DNA of 64,000 nt, from assembly GCF_025147765.1 (NCBI RefSeq), contig NZ_CP102265.1:2517001-2581000 (forward strand), read 5' to 3'. This DNA comes from Blautia obeum ATCC 29174 (lineage in GTDB: Bacteria > Bacillota > Clostridia > Lachnospirales > Lachnospiraceae). The notes under the pieces are model-generated. The model saw only the letters and a program-made list of their open reading frames with translations. It was not told where the DNA came from and did no database searches. This document shows positions 42,391-51,017 of this stretch, in pieces (positions within the stretch are counted from its first letter, which is position 1; every line of letters begins with the position of its first letter). The position numbers were made by a program, and so were the translations under genes.

Positions 42391-43451
42391 TTATTTTCCT
42401 CCTGTGCATTTATGATTTTATGTCCTGCCGCCTTTAGAAGACGGTTCATAATAGCCTGCCCCATCTTTGGCGTGTAAAACGCTTCTGAATAAATAACATC
42501 CACTCTGTCATCATCGAAGTCTCGTAAAACCTCGTACAGATGATGAGCGATCGTTTCCTCTTCTTCTCTGCTGCCGATGCTAAGAACATCCGCATGCGCA
42601 TAACGCGCCTTCGTTTCATCTGTTGCAATGACACCGACCTTAAGGCCTTTTGCAACTGCTTCGTCCGTCAGGTGATTGATGCATGCAACAACGTCCTCTT
42701 CATTTCCTTCTATAATAGAAAGATCTGCTTTAGGCGCATAATGACGATATTTCATTCCCGGTGCTTTCGGATGTACACTGCTGTCTGTGATCAGAAGTCC
42801 CTTATCCATCCGTACATCTCCGAGTGTCTCCTGAAGCATTTCCAGTGAAATATAGCCCGGACGCAGAACGACTGGAACCTTCTCCGTGAAGTCAACGATT
42901 GTGGATTCCAACCCGATTCCCACCTGTCCACCATCAATGATCATATCAATGGCATCGCCAAGATCTTCTTCCACATGTTCTGCCATCGTCGGACTTGGTC
43001 TGCCTGACGTATTGGCACTCGGTGCTGCCACAAAACCACCACCGGCCTTTATCAGTTCCTGTGCGATCCTGTCACTCGGAAAACGAACCGCAACACTGTC
43101 CAGACCACCGGTAGTCTCTCGCGGCACGATATCCGCTTTCGGGAGGATCATGGTAAGCGGCCCCGGCCAGTATTTCTCAGCAAGGATCTTTGCTCCCTCA
43201 GGTATCTCTGTCGTAATCTTCTCTAACTGCTCCAGCTCTGCGATGTGTACGATCAGCGGATTATCTGACGGTCTTCCTTTCGCTGCGTATATTTTCATGG
43301 AAGCCTGCGGATCCAGTGCATTTCCGCCAAGTCCATATACAGTCTCGGTAGGAAACGCGACCAGTCCACCCGCCTTCAAAATATCTCCTGCCTTTTTTAT
43401 GGCATCCATATCCAGGTTCTCACCCGTCATAGCCACAACTTCAGCTCTCAT
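42387..43451 (-). CDS. L-threonylcarbamoyladenylate synthase, Sua5/YwlC type
   Basis: A 354-residue enzyme making threonylcarbamoyl-AMP from threonine, bicarbonate and ATP for t6A tRNA modification. The YrdC domain (1-200) has FPTETVYGLGGNA, KGRPSDNPLIVHI and PSANTSGRPSPT. A C-terminal Sua5 domain (about 225-350) is present, so this is the long form. It leads a likely operon with rpiB and the deaminase. Confidence 0.94.
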   Translation of the reverse strand: MRAEVVAMTGENLDMDAIKKAGDILKAGGLVAFPTETVYGLGGNALDPQASMKIYAAKGRPSDNPLIVHIAELEQLEKITTEIPEGAKILAEKYWPGPLTMILPKADIVPRETTGGLDSVAVRFPSDRIAQELIKAGGGFVAAPSANTSGRPSPTMAEHVEEDLGDAIDMIIDGGQVGIGLESTIVDFTEKVPVVLRPGYISLEMLQETLGDVRMDKGLLITDSSVHPKAPGMKYRHYAPKADLSIIEGNEEDVVACINHLTDEAVAKGLKVGVIATDETKARYAHADVLSIGSREEEETIAHHLYEVLRDFDDDRVDVIYSEAFYTPKMGQAIMNRLLKAAGHKIINAQEENK

Positions 43452-43543
43452 AATAATAAGTCCTCTCCTTGAATTCTATTGAGTACAATCTCCCACTAAT
43501 GCTAATATATTATAGAATAATTCCCTGAATTATACAATAGGAA

Positions 43544-43566
43544 AACTCCCCGGATACCGGAGAGTT
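43544..43566 (-). terminator. Terminator of the HD-domain gene
   Basis: AACTCCCCGG and CCGGAGAGTT pair with one mismatch around a 3-nt loop, 20 nt after the HD gene stop. A short T-run (TTTTCC) follows on the minus strand. Confidence 0.65.
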
Positions 43567-43585
43567 CCAACTACAATGTCACTGT

Positions 43586-44167
43586 TCACTGACGAATATA
43601 AATTCCCTGAGATTCAATAAAATCATCCAGTTCCTGGAGACCATCCTGCGCCCAGGTATCTGACATCTGGAATTCTTCCGGGAAGAACATTTCCGTTGCA
43701 ATCCGGATTCCAGTCTCGGTTTTAAAGATTTTCTTCACACTCTTTTTGATTGATTCTGTCTCCAGGTGATCTTCAAAATAATTCACCAGAAAATCAGTCT
43801 CCACAAGAATCTGATAATCCATTCCTTCAATACCCGTGTATGTATGATGGTGTCCAACAAGATAGGATACCCTGTCGATCACATCCTGATCAAACCCAAG
43901 GTTCTTCAGCATTTTCTCTGCCTCTGCCGGACCTTCCTGCTCCTGCAGTTTGCCGTCACATCTGCCAAATTTAGCCTCCGCCGGGCGGATTCCAATATCA
44001 TGTACATAAGCTGCCGCTTCCAGAATATAGAGCAGCTTCTCATCCAGATGCTCTTCCTCCCCGATCAGCTTAGCAAAGCTGTGCACCTTTATAAAGTGCT
44101 GGATTCTCGCCGGGTCATCTCTGTAAAACTCAATCATCATGCTGCAAAGATTGTTTAATCTACTCAT
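43586..44167 (-). CDS. HD-domain phosphohydrolase
   Basis: A 193-residue soluble protein. An HD domain carries AAYVHDIGI with the metal HD pair, preceded by VHSFAKLIGEEE and followed by VGHHHTYTG. HD enzymes of this size hydrolyse nucleotides or other phosphoesters; the substrate is not known. AGGAGG precedes the ATG. It follows the AAA-ATPase gene A by 38 nt; co-transcription is possible but functional linkage is not evident. Confidence 0.85.
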   Translation of the reverse strand: MSRLNNLCSMMIEFYRDDPARIQHFIKVHSFAKLIGEEEHLDEKLLYILEAAAYVHDIGIRPAEAKFGRCDGKLQEQEGPAEAEKMLKNLGFDQDVIDRVSYLVGHHHTYTGIEGMDYQILVETDFLVNYFEDHLETESIKKSVKKIFKTETGIRIATEMFFPEEFQMSDTWAQDGLQELDDFIESQGIYIRQ

Positions 44168-44205
44168 GAAAATTCCTCCTGTCCGACTGTGATGTCTTCA
44201 AATGA

Positions 44206-45903
44206 TTATCCCAATACCACCTTGCAATTCTTTTTGTAACAGGCAATTCCATATTTAATAATATTACGCATGCCATCGTCCCGGAGTCTGGCAGTGTAAT
44301 CCCTGTCCTCGATCTGCTTCAGTGCTTCCTCGCAGGCGGCATCCATATTTCCGTTCTCGGCATATTTCAGCTCAATCACTATTCCGGTACGGTTATCCGG
44401 CACCTCCACCAGAATGTCACTGTATCCAATTCCGGACTCCGCATTGGATTTGATCAGCCAATTAGACTTATAACCAAGAAGCCCCAGAAGAATTCCATGA
44501 TAAAAATTCTCTTTTTTTGCGGGAGCTGTATCTCGGATACTGATCGTATTCCAGAGATAATCACCAAACAGTTCTTCAATCTTCTTAGGATTCTGCCTTG
44601 GAAAAGCATTACAAAACTCATTCAGAGTCTCTCCGTCACTTTGGGAAGTTTCTCTAAACCACTCCCGAATCTGTTTGATAAACAGCCTGCGGATTTCCAG
44701 ATTCGGAATAGCCAGTTTAAATGTATCTGTGCCAACCTGTCCTCTCTGCGTCAGATAACCAGTCGTAAAAAGCACACTCCATAGATTCTCAATACTGCTG
44801 TCCAGCTCACTGTATGTCAGTTCCTGTCGAATTTCTTTCACGATTTCTTCACCGGAAATCAGCTTCTCGATCTCATTTCTTGTTCGCGTATCCGCTTTGT
44901 CAATAAACCTGCGCACCATGGCATTTCCGCTCGTATTTGACCAGTAATCCTGTGGATGCGCCTCGGAATCTGCTTTTAACAGATCACAGTAATTGATCAC
45001 ATCCCACGGACAATATACTTCTACATTTCCAAACCGGTAGCCATCATACCACTCTTTAACTTCTTCATATCGTCCAGACAGATCATAATACGCAAGCATG
45101 TCTCTTACTTCTGCATCTGTGAAGCCAAAATATTCATCGAACCTGACATCTGTGAGGGTCAGAACCTTCAAATTATTTAAGCCTGTAAAAATACTTTCTT
45201 TAGAAATTCTCAGGCACCCTGTCAAAACAGCGAAATAAAGATCCGGATTTGTCTTCAATGCATTGCCGAAGATACTTCTGATCAAAGACACCATCTCATC
45301 ATAATATCCATACTGAAAAGCTTTGTCCAAAGGCACATCATATTCATCGATCAAAAGAATAACCTGCCTGCCATAATGCCTGCCCAACAATGATGATAAA
45401 ATCTTAAGGCTCGAAACAAGCGCTTCCGTAGTCATAACAAACAGACCATTTTCCGATGTTCCAATTTCGATAAGCTGTCTGTAGAGTTTCTTATCCGCAT
45501 CAGATAAAGCAGAGCTTTCTTCCAAAAACGAAAACCTCAACGCCTCTGTTCCTATAACTGTCTTCAGTGCACCACAGGCCGCCTGAAAGGATAATCCCTC
45601 CACACTTTTCAGACTGATAGAAATCACCGGAAACTGCCCCATATACTTTGTACAGATTTCTTTGTTCTCAGAAATCTTCAGACCATCAAACAGGGCAGGA
45701 TTACTTCCTATTTCAAAGAAGGTCTTCAACATGCTCATATTCAGGGATTTGCCGAAACGCCTTGGGCGAGTAAACAGATTTACTTCACTTCGATTCTGTA
45801 GCAGTTCTTCAATCATCCCGGTCTTATCAATATAGTAGAATTCCGATCGATCCAGTTTTTCAAAAATGTCTATTCCGATTGGCAGCTTCTTACGATCTGT
45901 CAT
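44206..45903 (-). CDS. AAA-ATPase-like/PD-(D/E)XK nuclease-like protein (copy A)
   Basis: A 565-residue protein of the AAA-ATPase_like plus PDDEXK_9 (DUF1703) class. It begins LPIGIDIFEKLDRSEFYYID. The P-loop is RPRRFGKS (near 50), Walker B ILLIDEYDVPLD (near 185), and the C-terminal nuclease-like core SDILVEVP then GIVIELKYAE. The class is common in many copies in gut anaerobes and its function is unknown; mobile or defence roles have been suspected. The ATG at 45903 has GGGGAGG 7 nt upstream. It sits behind a duplicated glmS tail and shares an upstream 18-nt motif with copy B. Confidence 0.88.
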   Translation of the reverse strand: MTDRKKLPIGIDIFEKLDRSEFYYIDKTGMIEELLQNRSEVNLFTRPRRFGKSLNMSMLKTFFEIGSNPALFDGLKISENKEICTKYMGQFPVISISLKSVEGLSFQAACGALKTVIGTEALRFSFLEESSALSDADKKLYRQLIEIGTSENGLFVMTTEALVSSLKILSSLLGRHYGRQVILLIDEYDVPLDKAFQYGYYDEMVSLIRSIFGNALKTNPDLYFAVLTGCLRISKESIFTGLNNLKVLTLTDVRFDEYFGFTDAEVRDMLAYYDLSGRYEEVKEWYDGYRFGNVEVYCPWDVINYCDLLKADSEAHPQDYWSNTSGNAMVRRFIDKADTRTRNEIEKLISGEEIVKEIRQELTYSELDSSIENLWSVLFTTGYLTQRGQVGTDTFKLAIPNLEIRRLFIKQIREWFRETSQSDGETLNEFCNAFPRQNPKKIEELFGDYLWNTISIRDTAPAKKENFYHGILLGLLGYKSNWLIKSNAESGIGYSDILVEVPDNRTGIVIELKYAENGNMDAACEEALKQIEDRDYTARLRDDGMRNIIKYGIACYKKNCKVVLG

Positions 45904-45940
45904 GCTAGCACCTCCCCAAAGCCTAATAGAAAAAGGTTCC

Positions 45941-45958
45941 ATGAAACCACTAATATGT
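45941..45958. repeat. Shared motif upstream of copy A
   Basis: ATGAAACCACTAATATGT, 40 nt from the glmS-tail copy. The same motif with one base less occurs upstream of copy B at 47794-47810. It may be part of a promoter or an element boundary. Confidence 0.6.
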
Positions 45959-45998
45959 AAAATTAATGATATCATGAAACCATTTTTCCGTAAAGCAA

Positions 45999-46052
45999 TT
46001 GTTTATTCCACCGTCACGCTCTTGGCGAGATTTCGTGGCTTATCTACATCCA
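45999..46052 (-). repeat. Duplicate of the glmS 3' end (54 nt)
   Basis: This segment matches 47831-47884, the last 16 codons and stop of glmS plus flanking bases, at 52 of 54 positions. Both differences (CCG/CCA Pro, ACA/ACG Thr) would be silent in the glmS frame. It lies between AAA genes A and B with no glmS body attached. This looks like one end (att-type repeat) of an insertion at the glmS tail. Confidence 0.88.
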
Positions 46053-46066
46053 TGTGAATATTCACA
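46053..46066. repeat. Perfect 14-bp palindrome at the element junction
   Basis: TGTGAATATTCACA begins exactly where the glmS-tail duplicate ends and lies 15 nt after the stop of AAA gene B. Confidence 0.6.
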
Positions 46067-46080
46067 ATTAATAATAAAAG

Positions 46081-47670
46081 TCAGTCCTTCTCGTATTTCT
46101 CAATCATACATTGGTGTTCTTTGGTACCCTTATCATAGTTGATACCCACAAGCAAAATGTCACCCGTATAATTCAGGATTGACTCAGGATACTGCTTATC
46201 TTTTATTTGCTGCAAAGCGGTTGCAGAATCCTTATTCCACTTCAATTCAACAACCATTGCCGGATAAGATGCGCTATATTCTGGCTTAGGTATGAATACA
46301 AAATCAGCAAATCCTCGACCTGTTGGCAATTCCCGAATCGGCTTAAAATAATACTGCATTGCACTCAAGTATGCAAACGTCAATACACTGCTCAGCAAAT
46401 TTTCATTATGATACTGGATTACCGACACATACTCATTATGGATTTTTCCAATTTGTGCAGCGACTGCCATTCCATCCATGTCCAGTGTTGCATCAAGCAG
46501 ATGTTCTGAATCTTGCTGGAAGGCCAGCATCTCATTCCATCCTCTACTTTCAACTGCAGCAGTGAGTTCCTGGCGAATCTCTTCATTGGGAACAAAAGCA
46601 GTCTTCAATTTTTGATTGTACCCAAAATAACCCAGATGAATCATATAAGTCAACACATCGTCCCTGCTTTTTATATTAAGTGTATCATTCTTGAATGTCG
46701 CTGTGTTCACCTTGACTTCTGCACCCGACAGCATCTCGATGATGGCTGTTTTAAGTCCATCAAAATCCATATTAATCAGTGGCACGATTGCATCATAAGA
46801 AGCAGTTTCTGACCAATAACTTTTGAATTCTCCTCGGAGCATCACACTGACAACTGCTCTGGGATTATAAACTTGATATTCATTCAGGAGATAGCCGTCA
46901 TACCACCGCTTCACCTCATCAAAATCTTGCTGATACTCCTTCGCCAGTTTCTGTACCTCATTTTCAGTAAAGCCAATATATGGAGCAAGTCTGCTTGCAC
47001 TCAGCATTGTAAATTCGTCAAAATTATTCAGTGCAGACTGCGTTTTTTCCTTTTTGATTGGAAGGATGCCAGTCAGATATGCAAGCTGGATATACTTTGT
47101 TGGTTCTGTTCCTTTGAACATTCCTCTAAGGAAGTTGATATAGTCTTCCTGCGCCTTTGTATTAGTGGCTTTATCACGAATAAGAACATCCCATTCATCA
47201 ATAATGACAATAAACTTTTTCCCTGTCAAAGCGTTGATCTGTGATAAAGCTTCTGGCAGGGATTTAGCATCTTCTGAAAGAGCATCTGGATAGTACTCCT
47301 TAAGCTCTGCGATCGTTTTCTCAGAAATATACGGAACTACCTGATCTGCTCCCCCCGCTGGTTCCATGCACCATTGAATATCAAGATGAATTACATCAAA
47401 CTGGTTTAGATACTTCTTGAAATCTGCGCTCTTGCTAATTTCAAGATCAGCAAACAATCCTTCTGAATCGCAACCTCTGCTGTAATAAGCTGTCAGCATA
47501 TTGGCTGTAACAGACTTCCCAAATCTTCTTGGACGACTATTGCAAATATAGCCTTGCAGCGTATTTAACACCTTATTTGTATAATTAATGAGACCACTTT
47601 TATCTATATATATTTCGGAATTCAAAGCAACCTGGAACGCAGAATTGTCTGGATTAACAAACATTCCCAT
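46081..47670 (-). CDS. AAA-ATPase-like/PD-(D/E)XK nuclease-like protein (copy B)
   Basis: A 529-residue protein of the same class as copy A but clearly divergent. P-loop SRPRRFGKSVTANML lies near residue 40, Walker B FIVIIDEWDVLIRDK near 130, and the C-terminal nuclease-like motifs GFADFVFIPKP and AMVVELKWNKD. The ATG at 47670 is preferred (AAAGGAG 11 nt upstream); the next Met is 6 nt on. It is flanked by the two glmS-tail repeats, so it appears to be the only gene of a 1.8-kb inserted unit. No integrase or transposase is encoded with it. Function unknown. Confidence 0.88.
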   Translation of the reverse strand: MGMFVNPDNSAFQVALNSEIYIDKSGLINYTNKVLNTLQGYICNSRPRRFGKSVTANMLTAYYSRGCDSEGLFADLEISKSADFKKYLNQFDVIHLDIQWCMEPAGGADQVVPYISEKTIAELKEYYPDALSEDAKSLPEALSQINALTGKKFIVIIDEWDVLIRDKATNTKAQEDYINFLRGMFKGTEPTKYIQLAYLTGILPIKKEKTQSALNNFDEFTMLSASRLAPYIGFTENEVQKLAKEYQQDFDEVKRWYDGYLLNEYQVYNPRAVVSVMLRGEFKSYWSETASYDAIVPLINMDFDGLKTAIIEMLSGAEVKVNTATFKNDTLNIKSRDDVLTYMIHLGYFGYNQKLKTAFVPNEEIRQELTAAVESRGWNEMLAFQQDSEHLLDATLDMDGMAVAAQIGKIHNEYVSVIQYHNENLLSSVLTFAYLSAMQYYFKPIRELPTGRGFADFVFIPKPEYSASYPAMVVELKWNKDSATALQQIKDKQYPESILNYTGDILLVGINYDKGTKEHQCMIEKYEKD

Positions 47671-47793
47671 TATGCAGCACGCTCCTTTCTTTGGCGGCAT
47701 GATGAGTCATGCCTGTTGTGCTTTGATTTTAACATCTAACATCCCAAATAGCAAGTTGATACCCCAGCGCAGAATAACTATTTTTTCTCCCAG

Positions 47794-47810
47794 ATGAAAC
47801 ACTAATATGT
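47794..47810. repeat. Shared motif upstream of copy B
   Basis: ATGAAACACTAATATGT, the counterpart of the motif before copy A, 20 nt from the glmS stop region. The 164-nt gap from the glmS stop to gene B shows no other recognised feature and no terminator hairpin for glmS. Confidence 0.6.
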
Positions 47811-47834
47811 GAACTTGAGGCATTTTTTGTTTGT

Positions 47835-49703
47835 TTATTCCACTGTCACGCTCTTGGCGAGATTTCGCGGCTTATCTACATCCAGTCCTTTTGCCACGCT
47901 CACGTAATATCCGAGCAGTTGCAGCGGAACCACTGCCAGGCTTCCGGCAAAGTACTCATCGATTCGCGGCACATACACGGCAAAATCCACGGTCTCTTCA
48001 ATCTCATATTTTCCATAAGTTGTCAGGCCCAGCAGATATGCTCCACGGCTACGGCACTCAACCATATTGCTCATTGTCTTCTCATACAGCTTACTCTGTG
48101 TCAGCACACCGATCACCAATGTTCCCGGCTCGATCAGACTGATCGTTCCATGCTTCAGTTCTCCCGCAGCATATGCCTCTGAATGGATATAGGAGATCTC
48201 CTTTAATTTAAGACTGCCCTCCAGGGAAACCGCATAATCAATTCCCCTTCCGACAAAGAACACATCATGCGCACCGGCATATTTAGCCGCAAACCACTGC
48301 AGTCTCTCTTTGTCTTCCAGTATCTTATTGATCTTCGGAGCGATCGTGAGCAGCTCTGAAATATAATATGCATACTGCTCTTCTGTGATCTTGCCTCTTA
48401 CCAAAGCAAACTCCACCGCAATACAGTACATTGCAGCAAGCTGTGCACTGTAGGCTTTTGTTGTTGCAACAGAAATCTCCGGACCTGCAAGCGTGTAGAA
48501 CACCTTGTCTGCTTCACGTGCAATACTACTTCCGACCACATTGACGATTGCAAGGGTTGTCAGACCCTTTTCCTTCGCAAGACGAAGCGCTGCCAGCGTA
48601 TCTGCCGTCTCGCCGGACTGGCTGATCACAATAACAAGCGCGTTCTTATTCAATGCCATCGGTCTGTAACGGAATTCCGACGCCAGTTCCACTCTCACCG
48701 GAATCCGCGCCATATCCTCCAGGACATATTGTGCAGCCATACCTACATGCCATGCTGATCCACAGGCCACAATATAGATCTGCTCAAAACTCAGGATTTC
48801 TTCCTTCGTTAATTCCAGCCCTGAAAAGTCAATGGCTCCATCTTTAATAACAGAATTCAGAGTATCCTGAATAGCCTTAGGCTGCTCATGGATCTCTTTC
48901 ATCATAAAATGCTCAAAGCCTGCCTTTTCGGCAGCTTCCGCATCCCATTTGATCTGAGTCGTCTGTTTCTCGATCTCTTCACCATTAAGATTGTAGAAAT
49001 GCGCCTCGCCTGGTGTCAGTCTGGCAAACTCCAGATTTCCAATATAATAAACCTGTCTGGTGTATTTGAGGATTGCCGGCACATCCGAAGCCACATAAGT
49101 CTCACCGTCTGCAATACCAATGATCATTGGACTGTCTTTTCGAGCCACCCAGATCTCACCCGGATAATCCCTGAACATCAGCTCCAGCGCATAAGAACCA
49201 CGGACACGCACCATTGTCTTTGCGATTGCATCCACCGGACCAAGATTATACTTTCTGTAATAATAATCCACCAGCTTAATCACAACTTCCGTATCTGTCT
49301 CACTATAAAAAGTATAGCCATGCTTTAACAGCTTATCTTTCAGCTCCGCATAATTCTCAATGATTCCATTATGTACTCCAACCACTTCGGATTCTACCTC
49401 ACCAGAACCAGAACGCGTACAATTACCTGAAACATGCGGATGTGCATTGATCTGACTTGGCTCACCATGCGTTGCCCAGCGTGTATGCCCAATTCCACAG
49501 GTACCACGCAGAGCTCTACCCTCATCCGTTTTTTCAGCCAGATTTCCAAGACGTCCCTTTGCCTTTACAACCTCCGCCAGCTTATCACCATCACGAACAG
49601 CGATTCCTGCTGAGTCATATCCTCGGTACTCTAATTTAGACAGACCGCTTAATAAAATAGGTGCTGCCTGCTGTGTTCCAGTAAAACCAACTATTCCACA
49701 CAT
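47835..49703 (-). CDS. glmS: Glutamine-fructose-6-phosphate aminotransferase (isomerizing)
   Basis: A 622-residue cytoplasmic enzyme making glucosamine 6-phosphate, the entry to UDP-GlcNAc. The nucleophile Cys2 follows the initiator (MCGIVGFTG). The glutaminase half carries GIGHTRWATHG and GVHNGIIENY. The two SIS domains include VISQSGETADT and VATTKAYSAQ, and the tail ends KSVTVE. AAAGGAG precedes the ATG. It begins 62 nt after ugd, so it closes the polysaccharide operon. That gap is too short for a glmS ribozyme. Its 3' end is duplicated at 45999-46052. Confidence 0.97.
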   Translation of the reverse strand: MCGIVGFTGTQQAAPILLSGLSKLEYRGYDSAGIAVRDGDKLAEVVKAKGRLGNLAEKTDEGRALRGTCGIGHTRWATHGEPSQINAHPHVSGNCTRSGSGEVESEVVGVHNGIIENYAELKDKLLKHGYTFYSETDTEVVIKLVDYYYRKYNLGPVDAIAKTMVRVRGSYALELMFRDYPGEIWVARKDSPMIIGIADGETYVASDVPAILKYTRQVYYIGNLEFARLTPGEAHFYNLNGEEIEKQTTQIKWDAEAAEKAGFEHFMMKEIHEQPKAIQDTLNSVIKDGAIDFSGLELTKEEILSFEQIYIVACGSAWHVGMAAQYVLEDMARIPVRVELASEFRYRPMALNKNALVIVISQSGETADTLAALRLAKEKGLTTLAIVNVVGSSIAREADKVFYTLAGPEISVATTKAYSAQLAAMYCIAVEFALVRGKITEEQYAYYISELLTIAPKINKILEDKERLQWFAAKYAGAHDVFFVGRGIDYAVSLEGSLKLKEISYIHSEAYAAGELKHGTISLIEPGTLVIGVLTQSKLYEKTMSNMVECRSRGAYLLGLTTYGKYEIEETVDFAVYVPRIDEYFAGSLAVVPLQLLGYYVSVAKGLDVDKPRNLAKSVTVE

Positions 49704-49726
49704 AAAAACTGTATTCTCCTTTATTT

Positions 49727-49750
49727 GAGAATATCTTTATTAATATTCTC
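49727..49750 (-). other. AT-rich hairpin between ugd and glmS
   Basis: GAGAATAT and ATATTCTC pair perfectly around an 8-nt loop just before the glmS ribosome site. It is too weak for a clear terminator; possibly a translational or processing hairpin. Confidence 0.4.
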
Positions 49751-49764
49751 CCCTTATTACATTT

Positions 49765-51003
49765 TTAATCTCTTTTAAAAATATCCCTTGTATATACTTT
49801 ATCCTGTACATCATCCAAACAACTATCATATCTATTTGCGATAATTGCCTGGCTCTGTTCTTTAAATTTGTCCAGATCATTCACAACCTTGCTTCCAAAG
49901 AAAGTGCTTCCATCTTCCAATGTTGGTTCATAAATAATCACAGATGCCCCTTTAGCTTTGATTCTCTTCATAACTCCCTGTATAGAGGACTGGCGGAAAT
50001 TATCTGAATTTGATTTCATAGTAAGGCGATATACACCAATTACAACCTCTTTTTCCATAGAGGCATCGTATGTATTCTCATCTCCATAAGCGTAATATCC
50101 TGCTTTCTGTAAAACACGATCTGCTATGAAATCTTTCCTTGTTCTATTAGACTCAACGATTGCAGACATCATATTCTGAGGAACATCTGCATAATTTGCC
50201 AGAAGCTGTTTTGTGTCTTTCGGTAAGCAATATCCACCATATCCAAATGACGGATTGTTATAATGAGAGCCGATTCTAGGATCAAGGCACACACCATTAA
50301 TAATCTGTTGTGTGTTCAATCCTTTCATTTCTGCATAAGTATCAAGCTCATTAAAATATGAAACTCTGAGAGCCAAATATGTATTAGCAAATAATTTCAC
50401 TGCTTCTGCTTCTGTAAATCCCATTATCAAGGTATCAATATTTTCTTTAATTGCACCCTCCTGTAACAATCCAGCAAACGTATTCGCAGCTTTTACAAGT
50501 CTAGCATTTTCAACATCTGTTCCCACAATAATTCTGGATGGGTACAGATTATCATATAATGCTTTTGACTCTCGTAAAAATTCCGGACTGAAGATAATAT
50601 TATCACAGTGAAATTTCTCTCTAATGCTTGCAGTATACCCTACCGGAATTGTAGACTTAATTACCATAATTGCATCTGGATTATATTCAATAACCAGTTT
50701 AATCACAGCTTCTACTGCTGACGTATCAAAGAAATTTTTCTTGCTGTCATAGTTTGTAGGTGCAGCAATAACTACAAAATCCGCATCTTTATATGCAGAT
50801 TCAGCATCTAATGTAGCCGTCAGATTTAACTCTTTTTCCTTTAAATATTTTTCAATATACTCATCCTGAATCGGGCTAATCCTTTTATTAATCTTCTCTA
50901 CCTTTTCCGGAACAATATCTACTGCCATTACCTCATGATTTTGAGATAATAATGTGGCAATAGAAAGTCCTACATATCCTGTTCCTGCTACTGCTATTTT
51001 CAT
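49765..51003 (-). CDS. ugd: UDP-glucose 6-dehydrogenase
   Basis: A 412-residue NAD-dependent enzyme oxidising UDP-glucose to UDP-glucuronate (or a close UDP-sugar relative). The Rossmann start VAGTGYVGLSIATLL, the FSPEFLRESKAL segment and the catalytic Cys in GYGGYCLPKDT are present. GGGGGA precedes the ATG. It lies in the polysaccharide operon and would supply an acidic sugar for the surface polymer. Confidence 0.93.
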   Translation of the reverse strand: MKIAVAGTGYVGLSIATLLSQNHEVMAVDIVPEKVEKINKRISPIQDEYIEKYLKEKELNLTATLDAESAYKDADFVVIAAPTNYDSKKNFFDTSAVEAVIKLVIEYNPDAIMVIKSTIPVGYTASIREKFHCDNIIFSPEFLRESKALYDNLYPSRIIVGTDVENARLVKAANTFAGLLQEGAIKENIDTLIMGFTEAEAVKLFANTYLALRVSYFNELDTYAEMKGLNTQQIINGVCLDPRIGSHYNNPSFGYGGYCLPKDTKQLLANYADVPQNMMSAIVESNRTRKDFIADRVLQKAGYYAYGDENTYDASMEKEVVIGVYRLTMKSNSDNFRQSSIQGVMKRIKAKGASVIIYEPTLEDGSTFFGSKVVNDLDKFKEQSQAIIANRYDSCLDDVQDKVYTRDIFKRD

Positions 51004-51017
51004 TATATTTCCCCCAT

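Noticed and set aside
45866..46057. 63-codon plus-strand open frame across the glmS-tail copy
   Set aside because: It overlaps the repeat and the start of AAA gene A in antisense, with no ribosome site.
45999..47884. Classical Tn7-type insertion downstream of glmS
   Set aside because: No tnsABCD genes or Tn7 ends are present, and Tn7 does not duplicate the glmS tail. Another mechanism is more likely.
49704..49764. glmS ribozyme
   Set aside because: Only about 60 nt separate ugd and glmS, too short for the roughly 150-200-nt ribozyme, and none of its conserved core is visible.
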